Positions 1-5,782 of a stretch of 17,748 nucleotides of DNA are shown here, piece by piece. The DNA is taken from positions 1 to 17,748 of the forward strand of contig JAEWMV010000061.1 in assembly GCA_023393045.1 (NCBI GenBank), given 5' to 3'. Below the pieces are notes generated by a model. The model had not been told where the DNA came from. It did no database searches and saw only the letters and a list, made by a program, of their open reading frames with translations. A program made the position numbers and the translations under genes. Position 1 is the first letter of the stretch. The number at the start of each line of letters is the position of its first letter. The stretch is from Bacillota bacterium. GTDB lineage: Bacteria > Bacillota > Clostridia > Christensenellales > CAG-138.

Positions 1-138
1 GGGCAACGCAACCGCTATATGGTGGACAACAGCTCGCTCGTCATCGCGGTCTACGACGGGCAGCGCGGGGGCACGCACAACACCGTGGCCTACGCGAAGG
101 AAAAAGGGAGGGACGTATGGCTCGTGCCTCCCGCGTAA
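1..138 (+). CDS. SLOG-fold (DUF1273/YpsA-like) protein, C-terminal end only
   Basis: Frame 1 is open from the first base of the window to a TAA at 136-138, giving the last 45 residues of a protein. The stretch RNRYMVDNSSLVIAVYDG, followed by GGTHNTV and YAKEKGRDVW, is the typical end of YpsA-like SLOG-family proteins: a strand ending in a small-residue motif, then a helix starting at GGT and a final strand. SLOG proteins have a Rossmann-like fold that binds nucleotide-type ligands; the role of the YpsA branch is not well defined. The next gene starts 17 bases after the stop, so the two are probably co-transcribed. The N-terminal part is outside the window. Family assignment rests on a short tail, so it is likely but not certain. 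Confidence 0.7.
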   Translation, partial: GQRNRYMVDNSSLVIAVYDGQRGGTHNTVAYAKEKGRDVWLVPPA

Positions 139-154
139 AGGAGAATTTGGCTTT

Positions 155-2071
155 ATGCCTGTTATATCGGTACACGACCTTAAAAAGGTGTTCGTCGAAC
201 GCGTCTTGTTCGACGGAGTTTCTTTTGAAATAGGCGAAAAGGACCATGTGGGCTTTGTGGGCGTCAACGGCAGCGGCAAGACCACGCTCTTTCGCATGTT
301 AGAGGGCGTCATGCAGCCCGACGGCGGCAGCGTATACAAAAGCCGCGGCGCGCGCGTGATGACTATGGAGCAGACGGTGACGGATACGGACAAAACCGTC
401 TATGAGGCGACGCTGCGCGCGTTTTCCCCGCTTATCGACGCGGAAGCCGAGCTGGAGGAGATCAACACGAGGCTTGAGCGCGCCCAGGGGACGGAGCTCG
501 ATTCGCTCGTTTTGCGCCAGCACGAGGTGCGCGAAAAATATGAGTCCGACGGCGGGCTCACCTATAAGAGCCGCACGCGCGCGACGCTGCTGGGCCTCGG
601 CTTCACCGAGGCGGAGCTCAATAAACCGCTCTCGAAAATGAGCGGCGGACAGCGCAACAAGGCGCAGCTTGCGAGCGTGCTCCTCTCGGGCGCGGATCTG
701 CTCCTTCTTGACGAACCCACCAACCACCTCGACCTCGATTCCATCGCGTGGCTGGAGGAATTCCTAAAGGGCTATTCCGGCGCGTTCATCGTGGTTTCGC
801 ACGACAGGTATTTTCTCGACAACGTAACAAACCGCACGATGGAACTCAAGAACACGCGCTTCTATGTGAGCGAGGGCAATTACTCGCGCCATGTGGAGCT
901 CATGGCGGACGAGCAGGAGTTTTTGCGCAGGAAGTACCTGCGCACGCAAAAGGAGATCGCGCGCATCGAGCGCATCGTGGAGCAGCAGCGCCGCTGGGGG
1001 CAGGAGCGCAACTTCATCACCGCCGCCAGCAAGCAGAAGCAGGCGGAAAGGCTGCGCGCAACGCTCGTCGCCCCGGAAAGGGAGACCGCCGCCATCCGTT
1101 TCCACTTCCAGTCGCGCGCGGTGAGCGGCAACGACGTGGCCGTGGCAAAGGGGCTTTCCAAATCCTACGGAGGCAAAACGGTTTTTCGCAACGTCGACCT
1201 CCTCCTCAAAAAGGGCGAGCGCGTGTTTCTGCTTGGGCCTAACGGATGCGGCAAGACCACGCTGCTGCGCGTGCTCCTTCACAAAGAAAGGCAGGACGCG
1301 GGGGAATGTTACCTCGGCGCAAACGTGCAGGCGGGCTATTACGAGCAGAACCTCAGTGTGGCGCATCCAAACTATACGCCGCTTGAGGAGGTGCGCGAAC
1401 TCTATCCCCGCATGAGCGACACGCAAATACGAAGCGCGCTGGGCGCGTTCCTCTTTCGCGGGGACGACGTGTTTAAGGAGATGGGCTTGCTCTCGGGCGG
1501 GGAAAAGGCGCGCGTGCAGCTCCTGAAGCTCATGCTCTCGGGCGCGAACTTCCTTCTTCTGGACGAGCCCACCAACCATCTTGACATCGCCTCGCGCGAG
1601 GCGCTCGAGGCGGCGCTTGAGGATTACGAGGGCACGCTTCTCATCGTCACGCACGACCGTTACCTCGTGGAGCGCCTTGCCGACCGCGTGCTTGAAATGC
1701 GCGGGGACGGCATGGAGGAATACCTCGGCGGCTATACGGATTACCTCGAGCAGAAGGCACTGCGAAACGCAAGGCAGGAGGAGAACGAGCCTTCCCGTTC
1801 CGCCACGGCGGAGGATTACCGCGCCAAAAAGGAAAAGCAGGGCGCGCTCAATCGCGCCGCGGGGGAGCTGCGCCGCGCGGAGGAGCGCGTGGCCGCGTGC
1901 GAGGAGGAACTGCGCAAGATGGAGGAGCGCCTTTCTTTTCCGTGGGTCGCTTCCGACTACGTCAAGGCGGGGGAGCTGAGCGCCGCCATCGAACAAAAGC
2001 GCATAGAGCTGGACGCGCACTATAAGGCGTGGGAAGAGGCGCAGAAGGTGATGGACGGGTTGAATCAATGA
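155..2071 (+). CDS. ABC-F family ATP-binding protein (YdiF/Uup type)
   Basis: A 638-residue soluble protein with two ABC ATPase domains and no membrane segment, the layout of ABC-F proteins that act on ribosomes rather than as transporters. Domain 1 has Walker A GVNGSGKTT (36-44), signature SGGQ (163-166) and Walker B LLLLDEPTNHLD (182-193). Domain 2 has Walker A GPNGCGKTT (361-369), signature SGGE (447-450) and Walker B LLLDEPTNHLD (467-477). A charged helical linker lies between them (about 245-310), and a coiled-coil C-terminal extension runs from about 555 to 635. Both catalytic Glu residues after Walker B are present. The start is the ATG after AAAGGAGA with normal spacing. Family members range from housekeeping translation factors to antibiotic-resistance proteins; the layout resembles the housekeeping YdiF/Uup group. 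The last codons and stop lie in a perfect palindrome. Confidence 0.95.
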   Translation: MPVISVHDLKKVFVERVLFDGVSFEIGEKDHVGFVGVNGSGKTTLFRMLEGVMQPDGGSVYKSRGARVMTMEQTVTDTDKTVYEATLRAFSPLIDAEAELEEINTRLERAQGTELDSLVLRQHEVREKYESDGGLTYKSRTRATLLGLGFTEAELNKPLSKMSGGQRNKAQLASVLLSGADLLLLDEPTNHLDLDSIAWLEEFLKGYSGAFIVVSHDRYFLDNVTNRTMELKNTRFYVSEGNYSRHVELMADEQEFLRRKYLRTQKEIARIERIVEQQRRWGQERNFITAASKQKQAERLRATLVAPERETAAIRFHFQSRAVSGNDVAVAKGLSKSYGGKTVFRNVDLLLKKGERVFLLGPNGCGKTTLLRVLLHKERQDAGECYLGANVQAGYYEQNLSVAHPNYTPLEEVRELYPRMSDTQIRSALGAFLFRGDDVFKEMGLLSGGEKARVQLLKLMLSGANFLLLDEPTNHLDIASREALEAALEDYEGTLLIVTHDRYLVERLADRVLEMRGDGMEEYLGGYTDYLEQKALRNARQEENEPSRSATAEDYRAKKEKQGALNRAAGELRRAEERVAACEEELRKMEERLSFPWVASDYVKAGELSAAIEQKRIELDAHYKAWEEAQKVMDGLNQ

Positions 2072-2092
2072 CGATATATCGTCATTGATTCA
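2061..2092. repeat. Perfect 32-bp palindrome across the ABC-F stop codon
   Basis: The 32 bases read the same on both strands with no spacer; the centre is ATAT at 2075-2078. The left arm contains the last codons of the ABC-F gene (AAT CAA TGA, stop at 2069-2071), so the right arm is an inverted copy of the gene end. No T-run follows, so it is not a standard intrinsic terminator. A 42-nt repeat begins three bases later. Confidence 0.9.
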
Positions 2093-2094
2093 GT

Positions 2095-2136
2095 GAATAG
2101 CTAATAGTGAATGGTGAATAACTGCCGCTGCGGCGG
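2095..2136 (+). repeat. 42-nt interspersed repeat, copy A
   Basis: Begins GAATAGCTAATAGTGAAT and ends AACTGCCGCTGCGGCGG. It matches copy B at 4305-4346 at 40 of 42 positions; a shorter inverted copy C lies at 4439-4470. The first half is AT-rich and carries stop codons in all three forward frames; the second half is GC-rich and can form a short CCGC/GCGG hairpin. AATTGA-rich sequence follows (about 2146-2172), also echoed beside copy B. Confidence 0.85.
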
Positions 2137-2220
2137 AGGGCGAGGCAATTGAAAATTGATAATTGACAATCAAGAAAAACGTCCGCGATAGCGGGGGGGG
2201 GGGTTCGGGTTCTTTCGGTG

Positions 2221-2407
2221 CGTCGGGGACAGTTCTGTTTGCTTACGACGAGGAAACGATATTTCCCCTTGTTGTGCGGCAAACAACCAGAACCGTCCCC
2301 GGTGTGGGGAAGAGGATAATAGCTGGGGACGGCTTCTGCTTGTTCGGCGGTATTCCCTATGAAAGCGCAGCAGCGTTTCTTCCGAACAAACAGAACTGTC
2401 CCCGACG
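2221..2407. repeat. REP-like cluster: four copies of a GGGGACAGTTCTGTTTG unit in two inverted pairs
   Basis: The outer pair (2221-2241 and 2387-2407) is a perfect 21-bp inverted repeat. An inner, diverged pair lies at 2280-2300 (minus sense) and 2325-2346 (plus sense). The order is therefore forward, reverse, forward, reverse, as in REP/BIME units. Similar GGGGAC-type repeats are linked to REP-associated tyrosine transposases (RAYT) in many bacteria, but no transposase is present here, so this would be a non-autonomous copy. An 11-G run lies just upstream at 2193-2203. Nothing else was recognised in the gene-free stretch 2072-2526 beyond this cluster, the palindrome, copy A and the AraC ribosome site. 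Confidence 0.75.
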
Positions 2408-2526
2408 ACTCTTAAAACAGACGCGATTCTTAAACCAGATAAAATTCTTTAGAACATTTCCGCAATTTTTATCAATCATCGCGCCGGTCAAATGCGGTAG
2501 AATATCCCTGCGGGAGGCGGTGGGGC

Positions 2527-3354
2527 ATGGACTATATCGAACATATCCGGCGCGCGCTGGACTATATCGAGGATAACCTCACGCAGGAGTTGAAGCTGCC
2601 GGATCTGGCGCGGGCCGCCGGATATTCGCAATACCATTTCCTCAGGATTTTCAGGGAAGTCATCGGATTGACCCCCGCGGATTACATCCGCAAGCGGCGC
2701 ATCTGCGAAATTGTACGCGAGATGGAGCAGACCAGGCGCCCCATGAGCGACATCGCCTTTGATTACGACTTCAATTCCAAGGAGAACTTCACCCGCGCGT
2801 TCAAGGCGGAGCATGGCATTTTGCCAAGCGAGCATAAGGCGGCGCGCAACAGCCTCAAGCTCTATGAAAGGCCCGCGCTCGAAGCCCGGCCGCTCGCAAT
2901 CGAGCCCGCGATCGTCACGCTCAAGCCGTTTTCCATCGTCGCTTATCCAAGCGACGAAGCGGCTCCGCCGAATTTCTGGAACAAGTACAACGCGAAGAAG
3001 TGGTCGTTGAAGCTCACGGGCGGTATTGTTTGCGAGGATTACGGCGTGGGCCTCTGGAGTGCGCAGGCGCAAAGGCTCGATTATTTCTGCGGCGTGCATG
3101 ACGCGCACGCCAAGGGGGATACGCGCGGCACGGTTTCCCTTCGCATCCCCGGCGGAACATACGCCGTGTTTGAAACGCCGGCCGCTTCCCACATGAGTTT
3201 CGTCAACGCCATCCACGACACATGGGCGTACATCAACCGGGTCTGGCTGCCGGGGAGCGCGTACCGCCACGCGGGCGGCTATGAATTCGAGACCTATTTG
3301 GAGGCCGGCCGCACCTTCCGCGAAAAAATTTATATACCGCTGGAGCACCGTTAG
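2527..3354 (+). CDS. AraC-family regulator with GyrI-like effector-binding domain
   Basis: 275 residues. The N-terminal part (about 5-106) is an AraC/XylS DNA-binding domain with two helix-turn-helix units: LPDLARAAGYSQYHFLRIF (24-42) and MSDIAFDYDFNSKENFTRAF (73-92), the second being the conserved recognition half. The C-terminal part (about 120-275) is a GyrI-like small-molecule-binding domain, seen in GGTYAVFE, the WAYINRVWLPGSAYRHAGGYEFETY block and the final YIPLEHR. Such fusions resemble Rob and the BmrR sensor domain and usually respond to hydrophobic or cationic ligands. GGGAGG lies about 10 bases before the ATG. A possible -10 (TAGAAT, 2498-2503) lacks a good -35. The next gene starts 16 bases after the stop, so it is a likely operon partner; the ligand is unknown. 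Confidence 0.92.
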   Translation: MDYIEHIRRALDYIEDNLTQELKLPDLARAAGYSQYHFLRIFREVIGLTPADYIRKRRICEIVREMEQTRRPMSDIAFDYDFNSKENFTRAFKAEHGILPSEHKAARNSLKLYERPALEARPLAIEPAIVTLKPFSIVAYPSDEAAPPNFWNKYNAKKWSLKLTGGIVCEDYGVGLWSAQAQRLDYFCGVHDAHAKGDTRGTVSLRIPGGTYAVFETPAASHMSFVNAIHDTWAYINRVWLPGSAYRHAGGYEFETYLEAGRTFREKIYIPLEHR

Positions 3355-3370
3355 AAAGGAAGACATCGAA

Positions 3371-4288
3371 ATGAAAAAGCTCAACGTAACATGGGACGGC
3401 GTCGCCGACCCGACGGGGTATCTCTTCTCCTTCGCAAAAGCGCTTTCCTGCGCCGTGCGGCACAGCCCGTGGCCGGAATACGCGGAGGATATCGTCGCCA
3501 CGAGCGGCTTTGCTTTCCGCATGTGGGTCTCCTCCGACTTTTGCCCTTCCGCCACGAGCATATGGGAATTCAAGAAACAGCCCGTCTGGGCGGAAAACGG
3601 CGGATTTGCTTGCCGCTATACCGAGCGGCTTTGGGGAGAAGACGCCATCGAGGAAGAGCGGAGCAAAGCCGCCATAGACCTCATCCGCGCGTCCATTGAG
3701 CGCGGCGTTCCCGCAATCGCGTGGGACGTCGGCGTCCCCGAATGGGGCCTCATCACCGGCTATGACGACGCGGCGCAAACGTTTGCCACCCTTTCCGTCA
3801 CAGGCGCGGGGGAAATGCCCTATGACCAGCTCGGCAAGCGGGAAATTCCCATCCTCTCCGTGCTGACTATTGTGGAAAGGACAAATAAGCCGCAGGAGCA
3901 GATAATAAAGGACACCGTGAAGCTTGCGCTTTCGCATCTCAAGGGCGAGGAGTGGTGTGAAAACGCCTGCGGGCTGGCGGCCTATCCCGCGCTGATCCGG
4001 CATTTTGAGGGGGATTTCAATCCCGATGTTTCGTGGAACATGGAATACTTTCTCGGCACCTACGGCGGCCTGAAATACTACGCGTGGAAGTATTTTGAAA
4101 AATACGGGCAGAGCGAGCTTGCCGCGCTGTACTCGGAAATTTACCGCGCGTGGCAGGAGGCGTTTCATATCAAAATCGGCGAGGACATCACAAAGCCGGA
4201 GGTCCGCGCAAAGATTGCCGCGCTGCTCAAAACTGCGCAGCAAAAGGAGGAAGACGCCGCCGCGGCGATGGAACGCTGGGGCAATTGA
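3371..4288 (+). CDS. C39-peptidase/BtrH-like protein of unknown function
   Basis: 305 residues from the ATG at 3371, which follows GAAAGGAAG at good spacing; a longer frame opening at 3281 would overlap the AraC gene and is less likely. No signal peptide or membrane helix. The core around 110-170 (RGVPAIAWDV, EWGLITGYDDAAQTF, then a strand-rich stretch) resembles BtrH/C39-like cysteine-peptidase folds, where the GYDD element follows the position of a catalytic His. Here EWGLITGYDD has Trp-Gly where a His is usual, and no clear Cys-His pair was found, so it may be non-catalytic. The C-terminus (about 250-303) is helical and charged. It is probably co-transcribed with the AraC/GyrI-like regulator. 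The gene itself is convincing; the family call is tentative. Confidence 0.8.
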   Translation: MKKLNVTWDGVADPTGYLFSFAKALSCAVRHSPWPEYAEDIVATSGFAFRMWVSSDFCPSATSIWEFKKQPVWAENGGFACRYTERLWGEDAIEEERSKAAIDLIRASIERGVPAIAWDVGVPEWGLITGYDDAAQTFATLSVTGAGEMPYDQLGKREIPILSVLTIVERTNKPQEQIIKDTVKLALSHLKGEEWCENACGLAAYPALIRHFEGDFNPDVSWNMEYFLGTYGGLKYYAWKYFEKYGQSELAALYSEIYRAWQEAFHIKIGEDITKPEVRAKIAALLKTAQQKEEDAAAAMERWGN

Positions 4289-4301
4289 CATTGTCAATTG
4301 C
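4281..4301. repeat. Inverted repeat across the stop codon of the C39-like gene
   Basis: Arms GCAATTGACA (4281-4290) and TGTCAATTGC (4292-4301) are perfect complements around a single base. The stop TGA (4286-4288) is in the left arm. The 42-nt repeat copy B starts four bases later, the same arrangement as at the ABC-F gene end. Confidence 0.85.
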
Positions 4302-4304
4302 AAC

Positions 4305-4346
4305 GAATAGGTAATAGTGAATAGTGAATAACTGCCGCTGCGGCGG
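4305..4346 (+). repeat. 42-nt interspersed repeat, copy B
   Basis: Differs from copy A (2095-2136) at two positions only. With inverted copy C (4439-4470) it encloses about 90 bp that carry two terminator-like hairpins. It has stop codons in all three forward frames within its first half. Confidence 0.85.
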
Positions 4347-4356
4347 GGAAATTTGT

Positions 4357-4383
4357 AGGGGCTGATTCAATATCGGCCCCTTT
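4357..4383 (+). terminator. Hairpin terminator candidate after the C39-like gene
   Basis: Arms AGGGGCTGAT (4357-4366) and ATCGGCCCCT (4372-4381) pair over ten positions with one G-T wobble and a five-base loop TCAAT, followed by a short T-run (4381-4383). Orientation fits the plus-strand AraC/C39-like pair. Confidence 0.6.
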
Positions 4384-4400
4384 ATCAGTCCAAACGAAAT

Positions 4401-4430
4401 CGGCCTCCGCTCTTAAAGCGAAGGCCGTTG
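4401..4430. terminator. Second hairpin, probable bidirectional terminator between convergent genes
   Basis: CGGCCTCCGCT (4401-4411) pairs with AGCGAAGGCCG (4417-4427) with one C-A mismatch and loop CTTAA. The plus side is followed by TTGTTC and the minus side by ATTTCG, so it could stop transcription from either convergent gene. Confidence 0.6.
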
Positions 4431-4438
4431 TTCATGCA

Positions 4439-4470
4439 CAGTTATTCACTATTCACTGTTCGTTATTAGC
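4439..4470 (-). repeat. Interspersed repeat, inverted copy C (shorter)
   Basis: On the minus strand it reads GCTAATAACGAACAGTGAAT and continues AGTGAATAACTG, matching copy B closely over its last 23 bases but lacking the GC-rich CCGCTGCGGCGG end. It faces copy B, so the pair looks like the two ends of a short element of about 165 bp. Confidence 0.75.
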
Positions 4471-4499
4471 TGGAATAATTGCCCCCGGCAATTATTCCA
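4471..4499. repeat. Inverted repeat across the stop codon of the acyltransferase gene
   Basis: Arms TGGAATAATTGCC (4471-4483) and GGCAATTATTCCA (4487-4499) are perfect 13-bp complements with a CCC loop. The minus-strand stop codon (TAA, 4494-4492) is inside the right arm. It directly touches repeat copy C, which makes it the third such case in the window. Confidence 0.9.
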
Positions 4500-5370
4500 C
4501 ATCCTCGAACACTTTCTCTGGCGGGGCGTCGAGCTGGAAGGGGTCCTTGAGGATGGATTTGAGCATCTTGAAGGCGGAGGAATAGTAGAATCCGTCGCAG
4601 ATGCGCTCGTCCGTCACCCAGGTGTAGGTGATGTAGCGCCGCTCGGCCACGGCGCCGTCGGGCATGAGTTCCGTGCGCCGCTGCTTCGCGCCGAAGGAGC
4701 AGAACACCGGCACGTTGCCGAAATCGTAAAGGTGGTGGAACACCGGCGGTATGCCAAGCGAGCCCATGGACGTGATGAACATGGAGCCGTGGAAGGGGCT
4801 CAGGTCCGTGAGGGACTTGGGGATGAGGCCGAAATAATCGAGCAGCTTGAGGAACCACACCGCGAATTTCAGGAAGAGGCCCGGTATGTAGCTCAATACC
4901 TTGGCGAGGTCATCGAAATCGCTGTCGCTCGCGCTGCGGGAGGCCTCGATTTCCTTGGTCATCAGATGATAAATATCCGTGGCGGTGGCGTCTCGTCCCG
5001 GGCGTATTTTGATGATGGTCTCCGCGCCCTCGCTCGTCATCTCCACCTTGACCGCCATGTTGATCTCAATGTCGTTGCGCTGGTAGACTTTCTGGCCGGA
5101 AATGAAGCGGTTGACGGCGGGCTTCTGCGACACGCAGCGTACATAGGCCGCGATGAGCACGTGCATGATGCCAAAGCCCGTGAGCCCCTCGTCCTTGCGC
5201 TTGTGGCGGATATAGCGCTCTAACTCGTCGATATCCACGCTGTCGATAAAATGATTCGATGCGCCGCTGCGGTTGACCATGATGTATGAGGATACGCGCG
5301 TGAGCGGATCAAGGGAGCGCAGCTTGCGCCCGTCTTTCCTGTCGCCCCATCTGCGCCTGCGATTTTCCAT
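4492..5370 (-). CDS. 2-oxoacid dehydrogenase E2/chloramphenicol acetyltransferase-like protein lacking the usual catalytic His
   Basis: 292 residues with the E2/CAT fold only; there is no lipoyl domain or E1/E3-binding domain, so it is not a normal E2 subunit. Matching features are the N-terminal MVNRSGASNHFIDSVDIDEL region, the ITSMGSLGIPPVFHHLYDFG segment (199-218) before the active-site loop, and DERICDG (254-260), which matches the family D-H-R-x-x-D-G motif. In that motif the catalytic His is Glu (E255), while the Asp and Gly remain. A hydrophobic stretch at about 160-183 may be an amphipathic or membrane-touching insertion. Start: the ATG follows GGAG by eight bases. It has its own promoter (5433-5461) and converges on the C39-like gene. 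Acyltransferase activity is doubtful; it could be an inactive relative or use other chemistry. Confidence 0.85.
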   Translation of the reverse strand: MENRRRRWGDRKDGRKLRSLDPLTRVSSYIMVNRSGASNHFIDSVDIDELERYIRHKRKDEGLTGFGIMHVLIAAYVRCVSQKPAVNRFISGQKVYQRNDIEINMAVKVEMTSEGAETIIKIRPGRDATATDIYHLMTKEIEASRSASDSDFDDLAKVLSYIPGLFLKFAVWFLKLLDYFGLIPKSLTDLSPFHGSMFITSMGSLGIPPVFHHLYDFGNVPVFCSFGAKQRRTELMPDGAVAERRYITYTWVTDERICDGFYYSSAFKMLKSILKDPFQLDAPPEKVFEDVE

Positions 5371-5432
5371 CCTGCAATCTCCAAACTATGATTTCTAAAA
5401 TAAATGCGTAATATAACAAAACGGTACGCGTT

Positions 5433-5461
5433 ATTGTACTATCCCCACCGCGGCATGTCAA
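5433..5461 (-). promoter_or_regulatory. Sigma-A promoter for the E2/CAT-like gene
   Basis: On the minus strand there is a perfect -35 TTGACA (5461-5456), a 17-base spacer and -10 TACAAT (5438-5433). The predicted start lies about 60 bases before the ATG at 5370. This separates the gene from the DUF1292/fba transcript upstream. Confidence 0.75.
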
Positions 5462-5467
5462 TGGAGC

Positions 5468-5485
5468 GGGGGCGGCAAAGCCCCC
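5468..5485 (-). terminator. GC-rich hairpin after the DUF1292 gene, weak terminator candidate
   Basis: GGGGGC (5468-5473) and GCCCCC (5480-5485) form a six-bp stem with a six-base loop, 30 bases past the DUF1292 stop and just before the next promoter. No T-run follows on the minus strand, so termination is uncertain. Confidence 0.35.
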
Positions 5486-5514
5486 GGCCGCGGCGCATCC
5501 GCAAGGGCGGCGCT

Positions 5515-5781
5515 TTACTCCTGCCCCTCCTCGAGCCGCTCGTTGAAAAGGGCGAACACCTCTTCGAGCAGCGCCTCGTCCTCGATGCCCTCGAGGTACT
5601 CCTCGTCCGGCGCGTCGCCGTCCTTCACCTCGAGTATGGTCACCTCGTCGCTCGCCTCGCCCGTGGGCAGAAGCACCGCGAAGGCGCGCTCCTTGTGGGA
5701 AATCACGTCCAGTATTTCAAACAAAAGCTCGTTGCCCTCCTCGTCCGTGAGGGCGATGACGTCGTTGCGCTCTTTTTCCAT
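5515..5781 (-). CDS. DUF1292 family protein (YrzB-like)
   Basis: An 88-residue acidic protein with the pattern of DUF1292: an opening IALTDEEGNELLFEILDV strand pair, then FAVLLPTG, EVTILEVKDG, and a helical acidic tail EALLEEVFALFNERLEE. Family members are small cytosolic proteins of unknown function, widespread in Bacillota. The ATG at 5781 is one base after the aldolase TAA (TAATATG), and the ribosome site GGGAAGG lies within the last aldolase codons, so the two genes are almost certainly translated from one message. DUF1292 is more often beside the ruvX/mltG-type cluster, so its pairing with fba is slightly unusual. Function is unknown. Confidence 0.9.
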   Translation of the reverse strand: MEKERNDVIALTDEEGNELLFEILDVISHKERAFAVLLPTGEASDEVTILEVKDGDAPDEEYLEGIEDEALLEEVFALFNERLEEGQE

Positions 5782-5782
5782 A

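Noticed and set aside
764..2068. Long minus-strand frame of 434 codons opposite the ABC-F gene
   Set aside because: It is the mirror of a GC-rich coding gene; the translation is Arg/His/Leu-rich with no domain, and the plus-strand ABC-F motifs are unambiguous.
2221..2407. CRISPR array
   Set aside because: The repeated units alternate in orientation and spacing is irregular, which fits REP-type inverted units and not direct CRISPR repeats; no cas genes are present.
2163..2576. Plus-strand frame of 137 codons through the REP-like cluster
   Set aside because: It runs across inverted repeats and the G-tract, overlaps the AraC start and has no family features.
2488..3573. Minus-strand frame of 361 codons over the AraC gene
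   Set aside because: It is antisense to a clear AraC/GyrI-like gene and crosses two gene starts.
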